Source: Halobacteriales archaeon QS_4_69_225
GTDB taxonomy: Archaea > Halobacteriota > Halobacteria > Halobacteriales > Haloarculaceae
Length of the DNA stretch: 64,000 nucleotides
NCBI GenBank assembly: GCA_003020965.1
Contig: PXRL01000010.1
Location: 143,916 to 207,915, forward strand
Direction: 5' to 3'
The notes under the pieces are model-generated. The model did no database searches. It had not been told where the DNA came from and saw only the letters and a program-made list of their open reading frames with translations. The translations under genes and the position numbers were made by a program. Shown here one piece after another: positions 17,089-26,556 of the stretch. How positions within the stretch are numbered: the first letter of the stretch is position 1; the number at the start of each line of letters is the position of its first letter.

Positions 17089-19031
17089 TGTCCCCGTCCC
17101 GGCGGCCGGTCGCGGCGGTCGCGCTTTTCATCCTGCTGGCGACCGGCGCGGCCCTCCTGGCGGCGCCGGCGGCCGCCCAGGAAGTCGACGTCGAGCACAC
17201 GGTCAGCGCCGACGAACCCGGCCGGGTCGACGTGACGACGGCGGTCGACGCGCCGAGCGACGCCGCCGGCCTCACGGTGGTCCTCCCGCGACGGACGGAC
17301 GTCTACGAGACGGAGGGGTTCACCCGGGTCGACGAGCGGACCTACGAGTGGACCCGCTCGACCGACCGGCCGACGCTGTCGTACACGATGACCGGTAACG
17401 TCACCGTCGACCGGGGTGTCGGCGAGCGGTACACCTTCGTCGTCACCGACGGATGGGCGCTCGTCCGGTCGCCGCGGGTCGCCGTCTACGACCGGACGGG
17501 GCGGCTCGCGGCCGACCAGCGCCACGCGGTCGCCGGCGAGGGCGTCGCCGGGCCGAACGTCACCTACCTCGGCCCGGCCGAGGTCCGGACCCGCGACGTC
17601 GAAGGGGTCGACCAGCGGCTCCGGCTGGTCGTCCCCGCGGCGGCCGACCTGCGGGCCGACCCGGAGACGGTCTTGGACTCGATGGCCGACGCCGCCGGCC
17701 GGCTCCCGCTCGGCGACCCCGACGAGGAGGTGTTCGTCGTCGCCGCACCGACGACCGTCGGGTGGGCCGCCACCGGCCTCCAGCGCGGCGACGCCGACAT
17801 GTGGGTCCGCGACACCCAGCGCGTCGCCGGTCCGCGCAACGCTTGGGTCCACGAGTACGTCCACACGCGACAGGAGTACGAACCGACCGAGGCGACGCGG
17901 TGGACGATCGAGGGAATGGCCGATTACTACGCGGCGCTGTACAGCTACGAGGCCGGCCGTATCGACCACGAGACGTTCCGGGAGAAGCTGGAGCGGGGCG
18001 ACCGCGAGACCCACGCGGACGTCCGGCTGGCGGAGCCGGACACCTGGGACGACGAGGCCGACTACGAGAAGGGCGCGCTCGTCTACGGGGCGCTGGACCG
18101 GCGGCTCAGGGCGACCGCCGACGCCTCCGCCGGCGGCGTCGTCGCGGAGTGCGGCGGAGAGGTGACGCAGGCCGACCTGCTGGACGCGATCGAGGCCGCC
18201 GGCGGGGCGGATATCCGCGCGGACGCCGAGCGGTACACCGAAACGACGGCGACGCCGCCGACCTGGGACCGGGCGGCCCACGCCGAGGCCTTCGGCGGGG
18301 CGGTGTTCACCCGGTCCGTCGAGGGGTACACCGTCGACGGCCCCTATCGGTCGGGGCCGCTCGAAACGCCGCGGCTCGTGGCCGGCGAGCGGCTCGAGAC
18401 GACCGTCGTCGTCCGCAACGAGGGCCCCGACCCCGGCGAGTACGCCGTCGAGTTCGCCGTCGACGGCGACCTCGTCGAGACCCGCCGCGGCCGCCTCGCC
18501 CCCGGGGAGTCGACGACGCTGTCGTTCGCTCGCGACTTCGAGACGCCGGGCGAGTACGAACTGCGGGCCGGCGGGACGACGGCGACGGCGACCGTCGAGC
18601 CGCCGGGCGAGCCGCGGGTGACGGAACTGTCGGCCGCGCCGAAGACGGCCGCCCCCGGCGAGCGCGTGGTGCTGCGAGCGACCGTCGTCCCGGCGGCCGA
18701 CCGCCCGGCCGCCGGCACCGTCGAGTTCGCCGTCGACGGTCAGCCGGTCGCCGGCACGCGCGTGACCGTCACCGGGGAGACGACCGTCGAGGCGACGACG
18801 GCGTTCGAGACGCCCGGCGACTACACCGTCCGGGCCGGCGACCGGGCGTCGGCGCGGGTGCAGGTGCGGGAGGGGGCCTCGGCGTCGCGGACCCCGGCCG
18901 AACGGGCCGGTGCCGGCAGGGAAGGAGACGGCGCGGTGACGACGGAGACGGACGCCACCGGCGCCGCCCCCGGTCCCGTCGCCGTCCTCGCGGCGCTGGC
19001 CGCGACGCTGCTGCTGTGGAGGCGGCGATGA
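17088..19031 (+). CDS. Exported membrane-anchored gluzincin metalloprotease-like protein
   Basis: 647 residues. A Sec-type signal peptide (residues 1-31, ending AAPAAAQ) is followed by a beta-rich domain and a gluzincin-type site. His255-Glu256 and His259 form HEYVH, and Glu275 in EGMADYY is the likely third zinc ligand. The C-terminal half has two CARDB-like domains (TTVVVRNEGPDPGEYAVEF), then a Gly/Ala/Thr-rich linker and a C-terminal hydrophobic helix with an Arg tail (LLLWRRR). The tail resembles a surface anchor but lacks a clear PGF motif. Start overlaps the ileS stop (TGATG), indicating translational coupling. Confidence 0.8.
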   Translation: MSPSRRPVAAVALFILLATGAALLAAPAAAQEVDVEHTVSADEPGRVDVTTAVDAPSDAAGLTVVLPRRTDVYETEGFTRVDERTYEWTRSTDRPTLSYTMTGNVTVDRGVGERYTFVVTDGWALVRSPRVAVYDRTGRLAADQRHAVAGEGVAGPNVTYLGPAEVRTRDVEGVDQRLRLVVPAAADLRADPETVLDSMADAAGRLPLGDPDEEVFVVAAPTTVGWAATGLQRGDADMWVRDTQRVAGPRNAWVHEYVHTRQEYEPTEATRWTIEGMADYYAALYSYEAGRIDHETFREKLERGDRETHADVRLAEPDTWDDEADYEKGALVYGALDRRLRATADASAGGVVAECGGEVTQADLLDAIEAAGGADIRADAERYTETTATPPTWDRAAHAEAFGGAVFTRSVEGYTVDGPYRSGPLETPRLVAGERLETTVVVRNEGPDPGEYAVEFAVDGDLVETRRGRLAPGESTTLSFARDFETPGEYELRAGGTTATATVEPPGEPRVTELSAAPKTAAPGERVVLRATVVPAADRPAAGTVEFAVDGQPVAGTRVTVTGETTVEATTAFETPGDYTVRAGDRASARVQVREGASASRTPAERAGAGREGDGAVTTETDATGAAPGPVAVLAALAATLLLWRRR

Positions 19032-19339
19032 CCCGCTTTCTGGTGTGTCCGGCCTGCGGTCACCACGAACCGTCGGCGGGTACCGCCGGAGAGGACAATG
19101 CCGGCGACGCCAGCGACGCCAGTGACGACGGCGACGACGGCGGAGAAGACGATGCCGGTGACGCACACAGCCACCGTCGCGACGGTGACGGTGACGCCGT
19201 GCCGACGGAAGACGGGGAGACGCCCGATTGCCCGCGGTGCGGGTCGCGGCGGACGTACCGCCATGACGACCCCGCGCTTCCGGACGCCGAGACGGAGACG
19301 TACGTGAAGTTCGACGCCGACAGCGCCGGCGAGCGGTGA
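19028..19339 (+). CDS. Zinc-ribbon protein with acidic low-complexity insert
   Basis: 103 residues. CPAC at the N-terminus and CPRC further on would form one zinc ribbon, separated by about 55 residues of Asp/Gly/Ala-rich sequence. The start overlaps the upstream stop by four bases (ATGA), placing it in the ileS-zincin operon. No enzymatic motif. The insert is probably an expandable GAC/GGC-rich tract rather than a folded domain. Confidence 0.7.
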   Translation: MTRFLVCPACGHHEPSAGTAGEDNAGDASDASDDGDDGGEDDAGDAHSHRRDGDGDAVPTEDGETPDCPRCGSRRTYRHDDPALPDAETETYVKFDADSAGER

Positions 19340-19426
19340 CCCGCGCTGCTCGCCCGGTCCGGCCGCCGGCGGCTCTCCACGGCCATCCGCTCGATTCTCG
19401 GCGGCAGCGACTCGCAATAATCGCTA

Positions 19427-20260
19427 TCAGAGAACGTCGGCGACGGCGGGGGCGGCGCTGACCGCGGAGACGGGCCGTTCGACGGTGTCGGTGCCGTAGA
19501 CGCCGTCGGCGCCGGCGGCGGCGAGTCTCGTCCGGGCGCCGTCGGCCAGCATCGGGTGGACGCAGGCGACGAACACCCGCGCCGGCCGCGACAGCTGGTC
19601 GATGGCGGTGCTCATCGTCGCCCCCGTGGCGACGATGTCGTCGACGAGCACCACGTCCCGACCGGCGGTCCGGGCGTCGCTGGGTCGGACCTCGACGTCG
19701 GTGTCGGAGACGCGGTGCTTCTGGAAGTGGTCGGTCTCGCCGCCGCCGTGGGCGTCCCGGACGGCCGCCGCCAGCGCGACGGCCCCGGCGTCGGGCGCGA
19801 GAAACAGCGGCTCGTCCAGCTCCGGCAGCGGCGCCGCCAGCCGGGCGGCGGCGTCGACGGCCTCGCAGGGGGCGTCGAAGAAGTCACACACCGCCCGCTC
19901 GTGGGGGTTGACGACGACGACGCGGTCGGTGCCGGTCGAGACGGCCCGGGCGACGGCCCGCGCCGAGACCGGCTGTCCGGGCTCGAAGGCCTCGTCCTGG
20001 CGGGCGTATCCCATGTACGGCAGGACGGTGACGACCTCCTCGGCCCGCCGGCGGGCGGCGTCCTGCAGCTGGAGCAGTTCGACGTGTGCGCGGTCGGAGA
20101 CGGTCGCACAGACGACGACGGCGCGGTCGTCGGTCTCGGGTACGCGGACGAGCCGTTCGCCGTCGGCGAAGCGGTCGTACTCGACGGCGGCCAGCGGCTC
20201 GTCCAGCTCCGCGGCGAGCGCCGCCGCGAGCTCCTGGGAGGTGGAGCTGGGCACGATCAT
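19427..20260 (-). CDS. prs: Ribose-phosphate pyrophosphokinase (PRPP synthetase)
   Basis: 277 residues, the short archaeal length. It shows the conserved FADGERLVR near the N-terminus, LPYMGYARQDEAF, and the PRPP-binding loop VVLVDDIVATGATM. It makes PRPP from ribose 5-phosphate and ATP for nucleotide, histidine and tryptophan synthesis; hisI also lies in this window. It lies 45 bases downstream of the prenyl synthase on the same strand. Confidence 0.93.
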   Translation of the reverse strand: MIVPSSTSQELAAALAAELDEPLAAVEYDRFADGERLVRVPETDDRAVVVCATVSDRAHVELLQLQDAARRRAEEVVTVLPYMGYARQDEAFEPGQPVSARAVARAVSTGTDRVVVVNPHERAVCDFFDAPCEAVDAAARLAAPLPELDEPLFLAPDAGAVALAAAVRDAHGGGETDHFQKHRVSDTDVEVRPSDARTAGRDVVLVDDIVATGATMSTAIDQLSRPARVFVACVHPMLADGARTRLAAAGADGVYGTDTVERPVSAVSAAPAVADVL

Positions 20261-20305
20261 GCGTGGAATTGCGGCGCCCGTCGGTAAACACGTTGCCGTT
20301 CGCGG

Positions 20306-21181
20306 TCAGCGCTCGCGGACGACGACGAACTCCGCGAGGTCCTGGAGGTAGCCGACGGCCTTCGAGTCGACGACGTCGGCGGTCTCCAGGGCCGACAGCG
20401 CCGCCTCCGACTTCCGGCGGGCCCGCTCGTTGGTCTCCTCGGGCGTCATCTCCGTGATCCGGACGAGCGACGGCCGCTCCATCTCGGCGTCCTGGCCGGT
20501 GGGCTTGCCGAGTTCGTCGGCGTCGGCGGTCGCGTCGAGGACGTCGTCGCGGATCTGGAAGGCGATGCCGACCCGTTCGGCGTAGCGGCCGAACGATTCG
20601 ACGGTGTAGGCGTCGGCGTCGGCGGCGATGGCGCCCAGCTCCGCGGCGGCGCGGAACAGCGCCCCCGTCTTCCGGCGGGCCAGCTCCATGTACTCCTCCT
20701 CGGTGGCCGGGCGGGCGACGAGCTCGGTCGCCTCGCCCTCGCCGAGTTCGACCATCGCCTCGCTGACGACCCGCATGGCGCGGTCGTCGACGGAAAACAG
20801 CGCGAAGGCTTCCCCGAGCAGCCCGTCGCTGGTGACGATGGCCGACCCGTGGCCGAACGCCGCCCAGGCGCTGTCGACGCCGCGCCGTAGCCCCGACTCG
20901 TCGATGATGTCGTCGACGACCAGCGAGGCGTTGTGGACCAGCTCGACCCCGACCGCGAAGTCGACGGCGTCGCCGGCCGCCCGCGTCGGGCGGCCGCTCC
21001 CGCCGGTCAGCTCGCCGCCGGCGGCCTCGAAGGCGAGCAGCGTCACCATCGGCCGGACCCGCTTGCCGCCCGACAGGGAGACGTGCTCCAGCCGCTCGGT
21101 CATGGCGTCCGGCTCCGCGGCCTCGAGAACGGGCTCGAGTCGCTCCTCGACGAGCGCCCGACGCCGCTCGAGGTACTCCAT
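20306..21181 (-). CDS. Polyprenyl (geranylgeranyl) diphosphate synthase
   Basis: 291 residues. Both aspartate-rich motifs are present: DDIID at residues 90-94 and DDVLD at 212-216. The conserved GGKRVRP is at 38-44 and FQIRDD precedes the second motif. It condenses isopentenyl diphosphate into C20 (possibly C25) prenyl diphosphate for archaeal ether lipids and carotenoids. The ATG at 21181 (MEYLERRRALVEERL) was chosen over the longer open frame because it begins the family's first helix. Chain length cannot be fixed from sequence alone. Confidence 0.88.
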   Translation of the reverse strand: MEYLERRRALVEERLEPVLEAAEPDAMTERLEHVSLSGGKRVRPMVTLLAFEAAGGELTGGSGRPTRAAGDAVDFAVGVELVHNASLVVDDIIDESGLRRGVDSAWAAFGHGSAIVTSDGLLGEAFALFSVDDRAMRVVSEAMVELGEGEATELVARPATEEEYMELARRKTGALFRAAAELGAIAADADAYTVESFGRYAERVGIAFQIRDDVLDATADADELGKPTGQDAEMERPSLVRITEMTPEETNERARRKSEAALSALETADVVDSKAVGYLQDLAEFVVVRER

Positions 21182-21774
21182 AAAAAGGGTAGGGCGGGTC
21201 CCCGGAAGTACGTGACGGATACGTTCCGAGCATTCTGCACGGGTCGCCTGCAGCGTCCGCTCGCGAGCTGCGGGACGGCTCTGCCATTCCGTTCGAGGCG
21301 GCTTCGCTGCCCGCCGCCCTCTCGCACGGCTCGAGGCGGCGCCGTCGCCTCGTCGCCGCGGCTCACGGCTTGCGGTGCTCACCGGCAGAGCGGCGCTCTG
21401 CCGAGCCCTCGCTCGCTTCACTCGCGAGGACGCCGTTCGTCGTCGAGGCGCTCCCTGCGATCGTGCCTTGCTACTGCTCGCTGTCGCTCGAGAGAGCGAC
21501 GAGGGCTCTCTCCCGCTTCCGTTTCTCTTGATCCTTTGTAAACACGGCTACTGACCGATTCGGAGTTAGCATCCGCCGAGAGGGGCGTCCGTCAGGTCGC
21601 CCCCGAGGCGGTTCCCGGCGACGAGACGGCGAAGCCGTCGAGTCGCCGTAGCGCGCACGGACCGGAGGCGGCGCGAAGCGCCGCCGAAGGGAGTACGCGC
21701 GCATATTTTCCCCAAGTTTTTGCCTGACCGAGCGCGCCGACGGCGCGCGAGGGAAGTGTAAAAAGTGGGGGTTT
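21182..21774. other. Intergenic region rich in palindromes
   Basis: 593 bases with no convincing gene on either strand. It holds perfect hairpins around GCGAAGC, including GGCGGCGCGAAGCGCCGCC (21667-21685) and GACGGCGAAGCCGTC (21625-21639), plus CGCGCCGACGGCGCG near 21734. Many short GCTCG/CGAGC words, typical of haloarchaeal intergenic repeats, are also present. The etfA terminator lies at the right end. The prenyl synthase promoter must lie at the left end but is not obvious. Confidence 0.6.
21758..21770 (-). terminator. T-rich terminator of the etfBA operon
   Basis: On the minus strand a run of five T follows a run of five C, about a dozen bases past the etfA stop. Archaeal termination commonly occurs at such T tracts. 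Confidence 0.45.
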
Positions 21775-22740
21775 TTAGACGTCCGGGGCCTCGCCGCCGA
21801 AGGCCTCGATGAGTTCCGGCACGACCTCGAAGAGGTCGTCGACGATGCCGTAGTCGGCGATGTCGTAGATGGGGGCGCTGGGGTCGCTGTTGATGGCGAC
21901 GATGGTGTCGGCGCCCTTCATGCCGGCGACGTGCTGGACGGCCCCGGAGATGCCGACGGCGATGTAGACGTCCGGCGTGACGACCTTGCCGGACTGGCCG
22001 ACCTGGCGGTTCTTCGGCAGCCAGCCGTTGTCGACGATGGGACGGGACGACGACAGCGTCGCGCCGAGGGTGTCGGCCAGCTCCTCGATCAGCGGGATGT
22101 TGTCCTCCTCCTCGATACCCCGGCCGACGGAGACGAGCACGTCGGCCTCGGTGATGTCGACGTCGCCGCCGCCGACCTCCTCGAAGCCGTTGACGGTCGT
22201 CCCGAGGTCGTCGGCGACGTCGGCGTCGAAGGCCTCGACGGTCGCGTCGCCGCTCGCCTCGGCCTTCGGGTACTCCGCCGGCCGGATCGTGACGGCGTAC
22301 TGGTCGGCGTCGACGTCGTAGGCCGTCTCGACCTTGCCGCCGTACTGCTCGCGGGTGACCTCGATTCCGTCGCCGGCCTCGAAGTCGATGACGTCGGTGA
22401 TCAGCGGGACGTCGAGCCGCTCGGCCACCGCGGGGACGTAGTCGAGGCCGTTGACCGAGTTCGGCGCCACGAGCGCGGTCGGCTCCAGCTCGGCGTGGAG
22501 CTGTTCGACGGCGTCGGCGTACACCTCGTGGTTGAACTCCTCGCCCTCGTCGACGGTGTAGACGGTGTCGACGCCCTCGCGGTCGAGCCGGTCGGCGAAG
22601 GCGTCGACGTCGCCGCCGACGACGACGACATCGAGGTCGCCGCCGGTCGCGTCGGCGAGCCGGCGGCCGGCGGTGATCAGCTCAAGGGAGACGTCCCGGA
22701 GGTCGCCGCGGCGGTGTTCGGCGACGGCGAGGACGCTCAC
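21775..22740 (-). CDS. etfA: Electron transfer flavoprotein alpha subunit
   Basis: 321 residues. The N-terminal nucleotide-binding-like domain begins MSVLAVAEH. The C-terminal FAD-binding domain carries [36 protein letters not shown] and [10 protein letters not shown], the classical ETF-alpha signature. Paired with EtfB it passes electrons between flavin dehydrogenases and the respiratory chain. The start overlaps the etfB stop by four bases. Confidence 0.95.
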   Translation of the reverse strand: MSVLAVAEHRRGDLRDVSLELITAGRRLADATGGDLDVVVVGGDVDAFADRLDREGVDTVYTVDEGEEFNHEVYADAVEQLHAELEPTALVAPNSVNGLDYVPAVAERLDVPLITDVIDFEAGDGIEVTREQYGGKVETAYDVDADQYAVTIRPAEYPKAEASGDATVEAFDADVADDLGTTVNGFEEVGGGDVDITEADVLVSVGRGIEEEDNIPLIEELADTLGATLSSSRPIVDNGWLPKNRQVGQSGKVVTPDVYIAVGISGAVQHVAGMKGADTIVAINSDPSAPIYDIADYGIVDDLFEVVPELIEAFGGEAPDV

Positions 22741-23537
22741 GCGTCGACCACCCCCTCGTCGCGGAGGAACTCCGCGAGCGACTCGGCGGTGTCCTCGGGG
22801 CTACCCTCCCAGACGGTGGCGTTGCCCTCCGATTCGGGTTCGTACATGTCGGTCCGCTCGACCGGCGAGTCGACGACCGACTCGTCGAGGCCGACGTCGT
22901 CGAGGTCGTACACCTCCAGCGGCTTGCGCTGGGCCTGCCGGATGCCCCGCAGGCTGGCGTACCGCGGCTCGTTGATGCCGGTCTGGATGGTGAGCACGGC
23001 GGGCAGTTCGACGTCGGTCAGCTCCTCGACGCCGCCCTCCAACTCCCGGCGGACGCTCGCGACGCCGGCGTCGGCGTCCAGCTCCATGGCGTTGACGACG
23101 GCGGCCCACTCGACGCCCAGCCGCTCGGCGAGGGCGACGCCGGTGGCGCCGTTGGTATCGTCGGCGGCCTGGACGCCCGACAGCACCAGGTCGGGCTCTT
23201 CCTCCTCGGCGATGGCCGCCAGCAGCTCGGCCTTCGCGTCGAGGTCGAGGAACTGCGTTTCGGCGAGGGCATCGTCCCAGACGCGGACGGCCCGGTCTGC
23301 GCCCTTCGCCAGCGCCATCCGGACCGTCTCCTCGGCCCGCTCCGGGCCGACCGTGACCGTGACGACCTCGACGTCGTCGGTCTCGTCGGCCTCCGACAGC
23401 TGGACGGCCTCCTCGACGGCGTAGTCGTCCCACTCGTTGAGGTCGTACTCCAGCGACCCCTCGTCGATGTCGAGTCCCGAAATGCGGAACTCGTCGTCGA
23501 CCTCGGCCACCTCCTTGACGGTGACGAGTACCTTCAT
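22737..23537 (-). CDS. etfB: Electron transfer flavoprotein beta subunit
   Basis: 266 residues starting MKVLVTVKEVAEVDDEF. ETF-beta features include LNEWDDYAVEEAVQL, the ADRAVRVWD stretch and the loop LSGVQAADDTNGATG. It forms the AMP/FAD-binding half of the ETF heterodimer with the gene that overlaps its 3' end. It is the promoter-proximal gene of a two-gene operon. Confidence 0.95.
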   Translation of the reverse strand: MKVLVTVKEVAEVDDEFRISGLDIDEGSLEYDLNEWDDYAVEEAVQLSEADETDDVEVVTVTVGPERAEETVRMALAKGADRAVRVWDDALAETQFLDLDAKAELLAAIAEEEEPDLVLSGVQAADDTNGATGVALAERLGVEWAAVVNAMELDADAGVASVRRELEGGVEELTDVELPAVLTIQTGINEPRYASLRGIRQAQRKPLEVYDLDDVGLDESVVDSPVERTDMYEPESEGNATVWEGSPEDTAESLAEFLRDEGVVDA

Positions 23538-23615
23538 GATGATCGTTCGCCGAACTGTCGGGGTCGTTCGTGGTTAAACGTTTCCGAACGCGACGGGGCT
23601 CGCCAGGAGGGGCGG

Positions 23616-24629
23616 TCAGGAGTCCTCGCCGGGGTCGATGTCGGTGACGCCCTCCGTCGGGAGGCTGATGAGGTTCTCCCGGCCGATACGGAGCTTGTCG
23701 ACCCTGTCGTCGTCTTCCATCGACGACAGTAGCTGCGAGACCTTGGCGTTCGACCAGCCGGTCTCCTTGACGATCTTGGCCTGCTTCATCCGGCCGCCGT
23801 GCTGTTCGAGGAGGTGTTCGACGCGCTCCTCGTCGGAGAGCAACTCGAGGGCCGGGGCGTCGTCGCCATCGTCCCCGCCGTCGTCGTCTCCGGCGTCGCC
23901 GTCGTCCTCGCCGTCGCCGTCGACGCCCGTCTCCTCGCGCCGGCGCCACAGGAGGTAGACGCCGAGCGGGAGCGCGGTACCGCTCAGCGCCAGCGCGCCG
24001 ACGAGCAGCGCCGTCGACGGCGACTCGAACGGTCCGTCCGGCGCCGGCTGGTAGACGATTTCGAAGTAGCCCGGCTCGAAGCTCGCCGGCCCCTCCCACC
24101 GGAGGTCGCCGTCGTCGGCGCCGATCGGCGACGTCGTCGGAGCGGTGTAGCCCGGCGCCGACCGGATGACGAGCGTCTGGTTGGGGCCGAGCCCGGAGAG
24201 CCACGTCCCGTCGGTCGTGTTGAACGCGTCGCCGACGTACATCGTCCCGTTCTCGTCGACCCGGGCGAACGACTTCCAGACGAACGACACGCGCAGCTCG
24301 CCGTACCGGTCGACCCCGTCGTCGGTCGACCGCTCGATCAGCTCCGCCGACCGGCTGGGCTCGCCGACCGACATCTCCCGGCCGGTCGCCTCCGTGGCCG
24401 CCTCGGCGGCCCGCTCGAAGACGTCGACCCCGAGCCGGAAGTCCTGTTCGCCCCCTTCGAACGCCTCGGCGAACGACCTGAAGCTGTCGACGTCCCCCTC
24501 GTTCTCGAGCGGTACGGTGGCGACGATCGTCCACCGGGCGTCGCCGTCGTTCTGTAGCTGCACCTCCAGCCGCGTCTCCTCGGCGGGCGGCTGGGCGCCC
24601 GGGGACCCGGAACCGCATACCTGTGGCAT
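23616..24629 (-). CDS. Membrane-anchored helix-turn-helix protein
   Basis: 337 residues. An N-terminal beta-rich domain (DGDARWTIVATVPLENEG, residues 28-190) precedes one membrane helix (TALLVGALALSGTALPLGVY, about 220-240), an Asp/Gly-rich linker and a C-terminal winged helix (EHLLEQHGGRMKQAKIVKET; WSNAKVSQLLSSME). Haloarchaeal relatives have an outside sensor domain and an inside DNA-binding domain. A TATA-like GTTTTATCG lies about 35-40 bases upstream of the ATG at 24629. No signal peptide precedes the predicted outside domain, unlike relatives I recall, so topology or start is uncertain. Confidence 0.7.
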   Translation of the reverse strand: MPQVCGSGSPGAQPPAEETRLEVQLQNDGDARWTIVATVPLENEGDVDSFRSFAEAFEGGEQDFRLGVDVFERAAEAATEATGREMSVGEPSRSAELIERSTDDGVDRYGELRVSFVWKSFARVDENGTMYVGDAFNTTDGTWLSGLGPNQTLVIRSAPGYTAPTTSPIGADDGDLRWEGPASFEPGYFEIVYQPAPDGPFESPSTALLVGALALSGTALPLGVYLLWRRREETGVDGDGEDDGDAGDDDGGDDGDDAPALELLSDEERVEHLLEQHGGRMKQAKIVKETGWSNAKVSQLLSSMEDDDRVDKLRIGRENLISLPTEGVTDIDPGEDS

Positions 24630-24771
24630 GCACGCGGGTGCGGCAAAACGCTTTCCATCGGGCGATAAAACGTCTGCGGTGGTTATACGATCTTTAGGCG
24701 TCTCTGCAGTCGTTTCTGCCCGAGGCGACGAGACGGCCGGATTTTTATCCACCCGGGTCAAGACGGTCGGT

Positions 24772-25989
24772 ATGAGCGGGTCCCGGACGGTCGTTCTCGC
24801 CCTTCTCGTCTGTTTCGGTGCCTTCGGCGGCGTCGCGCTGGCGACGACACAGCAGTCGTCGTCGATGACGGTCCAGCCGGTCGACAACGCGAGCAACTAC
24901 CTCGCTCCCGACGCCGGCGACGTCGAGCGCGGCGGCCAGGAGACGACGTCGCTCGACGTCGCCGCCAGCGTCAGCGCCAACGCTGCCGGGGTCCGGTCGA
25001 CGTTCTCGACGGTGTCGTTCCGGCGCACGTACGACGACGCCGACACCGACGCCGACCGCCGGGCGGTCGTCCGCAACGGGACCGAGCGGCTCGCCGGGCG
25101 GGTCGACGCACTCGAGCGGCGCGAGCAACGGGCCATCGAAGCGTACGCCCGCGGCGAGACGAGCCGGGAGGACCTCTTCCGCACGCTCGCCGCCATCGAC
25201 GCCGAGGCCGAGGCCCGGAGTTCGACCGCGGCGGAACTCCGCGACCGGGCGGCCGACCTCGGGATGGGCGCCGAGGCCGAGCGACTGTCGGCGCTCCGGA
25301 TCCGCCTCGTCCCGCTACAGGGCCCCGTCCGGGCGGAGATCACGGAGGGGCTCAACGGCGAGCGCACCCGCGTGCACGCCGAGGCCGCCGGCGGCGGGCT
25401 CGTCCTCGCGACGGTGCAGGAAGACGAAGACGGCAACCCCGTCTACCTCCGCGAGGCGTACGACCCGGGGATCAGGAGCGTCGGTCCCGACGACCGGTAC
25501 GAGGGCGACGTCGGCGCGGTGTTCGACCGCCTCGGAGAGATCTACCCCTGGGTGAACGGCGGCGACATCGGCGTCGCCGACGCGAACTTCATCAGCGCCG
25601 ACGCGGCCCGGCTGTACAGCATCACCTACGAACACGACCACGGTCGGCTGACGCCGTACCTCGACGGGGGGTCCAACCGGGTCGTCAGGGAGACCCAGCG
25701 CCTGCGAGTTGCGACGCTTCCGACCGAGAGCCGCAACCTCACCGCGGACCCCAACTCCGGCTCCGAGACCCTCCGCGTGCGCGTCGAGACGACCTACCCC
25801 GGCGGGCCGCTGGGCGTGACCGCCTTCGACGCCGCCACCGGCGAGCGGGTCGACGCCCGCGTCGCCGTCGACGGGACCGTCGTCGGGTCGACGGACGGCG
25901 AACGACTGTGGACGGTCGCCCCCCGCGGGCGGGCGAACGTGACGGTCGTCGACGACGACGAGCGGGTCAGCGTCGAGATCGCCGGCTGA
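24772..25989 (+). CDS. Secreted haloarchaeal protein of unknown function
   Basis: 405 residues. A clear signal peptide (MSGSRTVVLALLVCFGAFGG, cleavage near residue 25) is followed by a Ser/Gln-rich stretch, a helical region rich in Arg/Glu (about residues 70-185) and a beta-rich C-terminal half. A TATA-like ATTTTTATCC lies about 25 bases before the ATG, giving a leaderless transcript. Several Asn-X-Ser/Thr sites could be glycosylated. No enzyme motif. It is divergent from the membrane HTH gene and may share its regulation. Confidence 0.7.
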   Translation: MSGSRTVVLALLVCFGAFGGVALATTQQSSSMTVQPVDNASNYLAPDAGDVERGGQETTSLDVAASVSANAAGVRSTFSTVSFRRTYDDADTDADRRAVVRNGTERLAGRVDALERREQRAIEAYARGETSREDLFRTLAAIDAEAEARSSTAAELRDRAADLGMGAEAERLSALRIRLVPLQGPVRAEITEGLNGERTRVHAEAAGGGLVLATVQEDEDGNPVYLREAYDPGIRSVGPDDRYEGDVGAVFDRLGEIYPWVNGGDIGVADANFISADAARLYSITYEHDHGRLTPYLDGGSNRVVRETQRLRVATLPTESRNLTADPNSGSETLRVRVETTYPGGPLGVTAFDAATGERVDARVAVDGTVVGSTDGERLWTVAPRGRANVTVVDDDERVSVEIAG

Positions 25990-26031
25990 GGCCACCGAAC
26001 GTTCTTGTCGGAGGCCGCGACCACCGGCCGT

Positions 26032-26556
26032 ATGCCCGACCGTGCCGCCGTGCCGGTCGTCGGGGTCGCCCTGCTCGTCGCCGTGACGGTCGCCGCCGCC
26101 GCCGGGTTCGGCGCGCTGCTGGCGGTCGACCCGCCGGCGGCCGCCCCGACGGCGAGTTTCGACTGTGCGGCGACGGCGGACGGCGAGATTCGGGTCACCC
26201 ACCGCGGAGGCGAGGCGATCGATCCGTCGACGCTCCGCGTCCGGGTCCGCGTCGACGGGCGACCGCTGGCCGAGCAGCCCCCGGTGCCGTTCTTCGCCGC
26301 CGACGGCTTCGAGAGCGGGCCGACCGGGCCGTTCAACAGCGCCTACACGGGCCCGTGGACGGCCGGCGAGACGGCGTCGCTGCGGGTCGCCTCGACGAAC
26401 CGGCCGACGCCCGAGGCCGGGGCGACCGTTGAGCTACGGCTGTACGCCGGCGACCACCCGATCGCGGCGCTGGAGACGACGGTTCAGGCGACCTCGACGG
26501 TCTCGGCCTCGGCCGTCTCCTCGCCGCCGGCGTCGTCCTCGTTCTCGGGGACGTAG
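26032..26556 (+). CDS. Type IV pilin-like protein
   Basis: 174 residues. The N-terminus MPDRAAVPVVGVALLVAVTV is a short archaeal class III (prepilin) signal with the hydrophobic H-domain typical of haloarchaeal pilins. A beta-rich head follows (VTHRGGEAIDPSTLRV). It would be processed by a PibD-type prepilin peptidase such as the one encoded at 27467. The 3' end overlaps the methyltransferase gene by 73 bases on the opposite strand, which is unusual. Confidence 0.75.
   Translation: MPDRAAVPVVGVALLVAVTVAAAAGFGALLAVDPPAAAPTASFDCAATADGEIRVTHRGGEAIDPSTLRVRVRVDGRPLAEQPPVPFFAADGFESGPTGPFNSAYTGPWTAGETASLRVASTNRPTPEAGATVELRLYAGDHPIAALETTVQATSTVSASAVSSPPASSSFSGT

Noticed and set aside
21471..21704. 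Small protein on the minus strand before the prenyl synthase
   Set aside because: Mostly Arg/Pro/Ser from palindromic repeat DNA; no start signal or family resemblance.
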